Made by a program: the position numbers and the translations under genes. A stretch of 64,000 nucleotides of DNA, from assembly GCA_030248215.1 (NCBI GenBank), contig JASANG010004129.1, positions 186,001-250,000 on the forward strand, written 5' to 3'. This DNA comes from Enoplolaimus lenunculus (Eukaryota > Nematoda > Enoplea > Enoplida > Thoracostomopsidae). Shown here in pieces: positions 63,291 through 64,000 of this stretch (position 1 is the first letter of the stretch; every line of letters starts with the position of its first letter). Under the pieces are notes generated by a model, which worked only from the letters and a program-made list of their open reading frames with translations, had not been told where the DNA came from and searched no databases.

Positions 63291-63554
63291 ACACGGCTGC
63301 ATTTTAATAAGGCATAAAGCCTTGTTGGTGAAAAATTTATCAGTGTCTATAGTTTTGAGCTGTCAGTTGTGATTAGCATCAAATTCGTAAGCATTAGTGT
63401 TGTACGATTTCTAAAACTATACGCATTTCTTAAGTTACCCTCATAACAATGTAAGCTAAAACTAGTATGCTGGATATTCGGCGAGTTGACTTGATTCTAC
63501 GACTATCACTAGCGAATCCAACGGGTTGCACCCAAGCGTACGTCCCCTGACATA

Positions 63555-63692
63555 AATCGAAATCAAAATTTTGTGCCAAGATTTTAATGCTAAAATTGTG
63601 TTTGGTTTCTCGCTCGCGAACCTTTTTCTACTTCATTATGTATACATATGGTAGCTATGGAACCAGTGGCGGTTCAGAAATTTCTGGTTGGG
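63555..63692. mobile_element. CAGAAATTTCTGG-family MITE copy
   Basis: AATCGAAATCAAAATTTTGTG, CTCGCTCGCGAACC and GTTCAGAAATTTCTGG follow the same order as 5262-5402. Confidence 0.42.
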
Positions 63693-63794
63693 GGGATGCA
63701 CAAGTGGAAAACGTTAATACGTTTTGGCACATGTTCATATCTGTTTTTATTCATATCAAAAGAGCCACAAGTCACACAAACACACTGGCCCATG

Positions 63795-63980
63795 GGCCAA
63801 TGTTACTTTTATAGGCGTAACAGTAGATTAAGCGTATTCCTAAGCCTAAGCCTAAGCGTTGCAAAAATGTGTTCCTAAGCCTAAGCCTATAAGCTTAAGC
63901 AAAAAATATAACCTAGAATCTAAACCTACTCTTTTATAGACCCACCAGAAACCTGGACGCCACTTAAAGTAACATGGGCC
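63795..63980. mobile_element. Family T subtype B element
   Basis: GGCCAATGTTACTTTTATAG to TTAAAGTAACATGGGCC. The interior has GCCTAAG units, GTTGCAAAAATGTG and CTTTTATAGACCCACCAG. Its last base is followed directly by another family T start. Confidence 0.72.
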
Positions 63981-64000
63981 GGCCCATGTATACAACAGGT
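63981..64000. mobile_element. Family T element, first 20 bases, cut by window edge
   Basis: GGCCCATGTATACAACAGGT matches the subtype A left end and abuts the subtype B element at 63980 with no spacer. Confidence 0.6.

Overview
The window looks like nuclear DNA from an invertebrate animal. It is AT-rich and intron-rich, with small exons, GT-AG introns, and intergenic space and introns packed with short terminal-inverted-repeat (TIR) elements. The hexamer TTAGGC (GCCTAA on the other strand) recurs in short arrays. That is the nematode telomere unit, so a nematode or close relative is plausible, probably not a Caenorhabditis-like one because a recognisable SUZ12 is present. The species is an inference; nothing here fixes it.

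Four protein genes could be read exon by exon, all on the minus strand. From right to left they are: (1) 56176-39852, a SUZ12-type Polycomb repressive complex 2 subunit of about 16 coding exons and 1,540 residues, with the zinc finger, the VEFS box and a very long extra C-terminal tail; (2) 31790-27460, a sugar-transporter-family (SLC2/GLUT-like) major facilitator with a large inserted cytoplasmic loop; (3) 23173-16633, a complete ten-exon class I alpha-mannosidase (GH47, ER mannosidase I/MAN1B1-like) of 577 residues with its key residues intact; (4) 8533 to beyond the left edge, a secreted EGF-like/C-type-lectin protein, partial at its 3' end. Exon phases agree across almost every junction, which is the main evidence for the models. 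The genes share no pathway beyond a general secretory or membrane theme for three of them; SUZ12 is nuclear.

Everything else recognisable is repeats. Family T is a TIR element carrying the telomere-like hexamer (about 16 copies or fragments). A 200-bp TA-flanked foldback element has three copies inside the transporter gene, and one of them appears to provide its last 3' splice site. Other families include the AGGGTGGCGCTATACTT family, the AGGGTGCAACCGGAATT family, the GTACTGTATTGACCCGAAT family, the CGTAGCCAAG/G-rich family, a CAGAAATTTCTGGATCCG family and a hAT-like GCCGATTAATCGGC element. There is also a cluster of tRNA-derived SINEs at 22-25 kb, a second SINE pair, and three minisatellites. 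The stretches 9.2-16.6, 23.2-27.2, 31.8-39.4 and 56.2-64 kb hold no gene I can support.

No LTR, retroviral, Polinton, CRISPR, rRNA or prokaryotic feature was recognised. The most unusual signal is the spread of telomere-type hexamer arrays inside a small DNA element.
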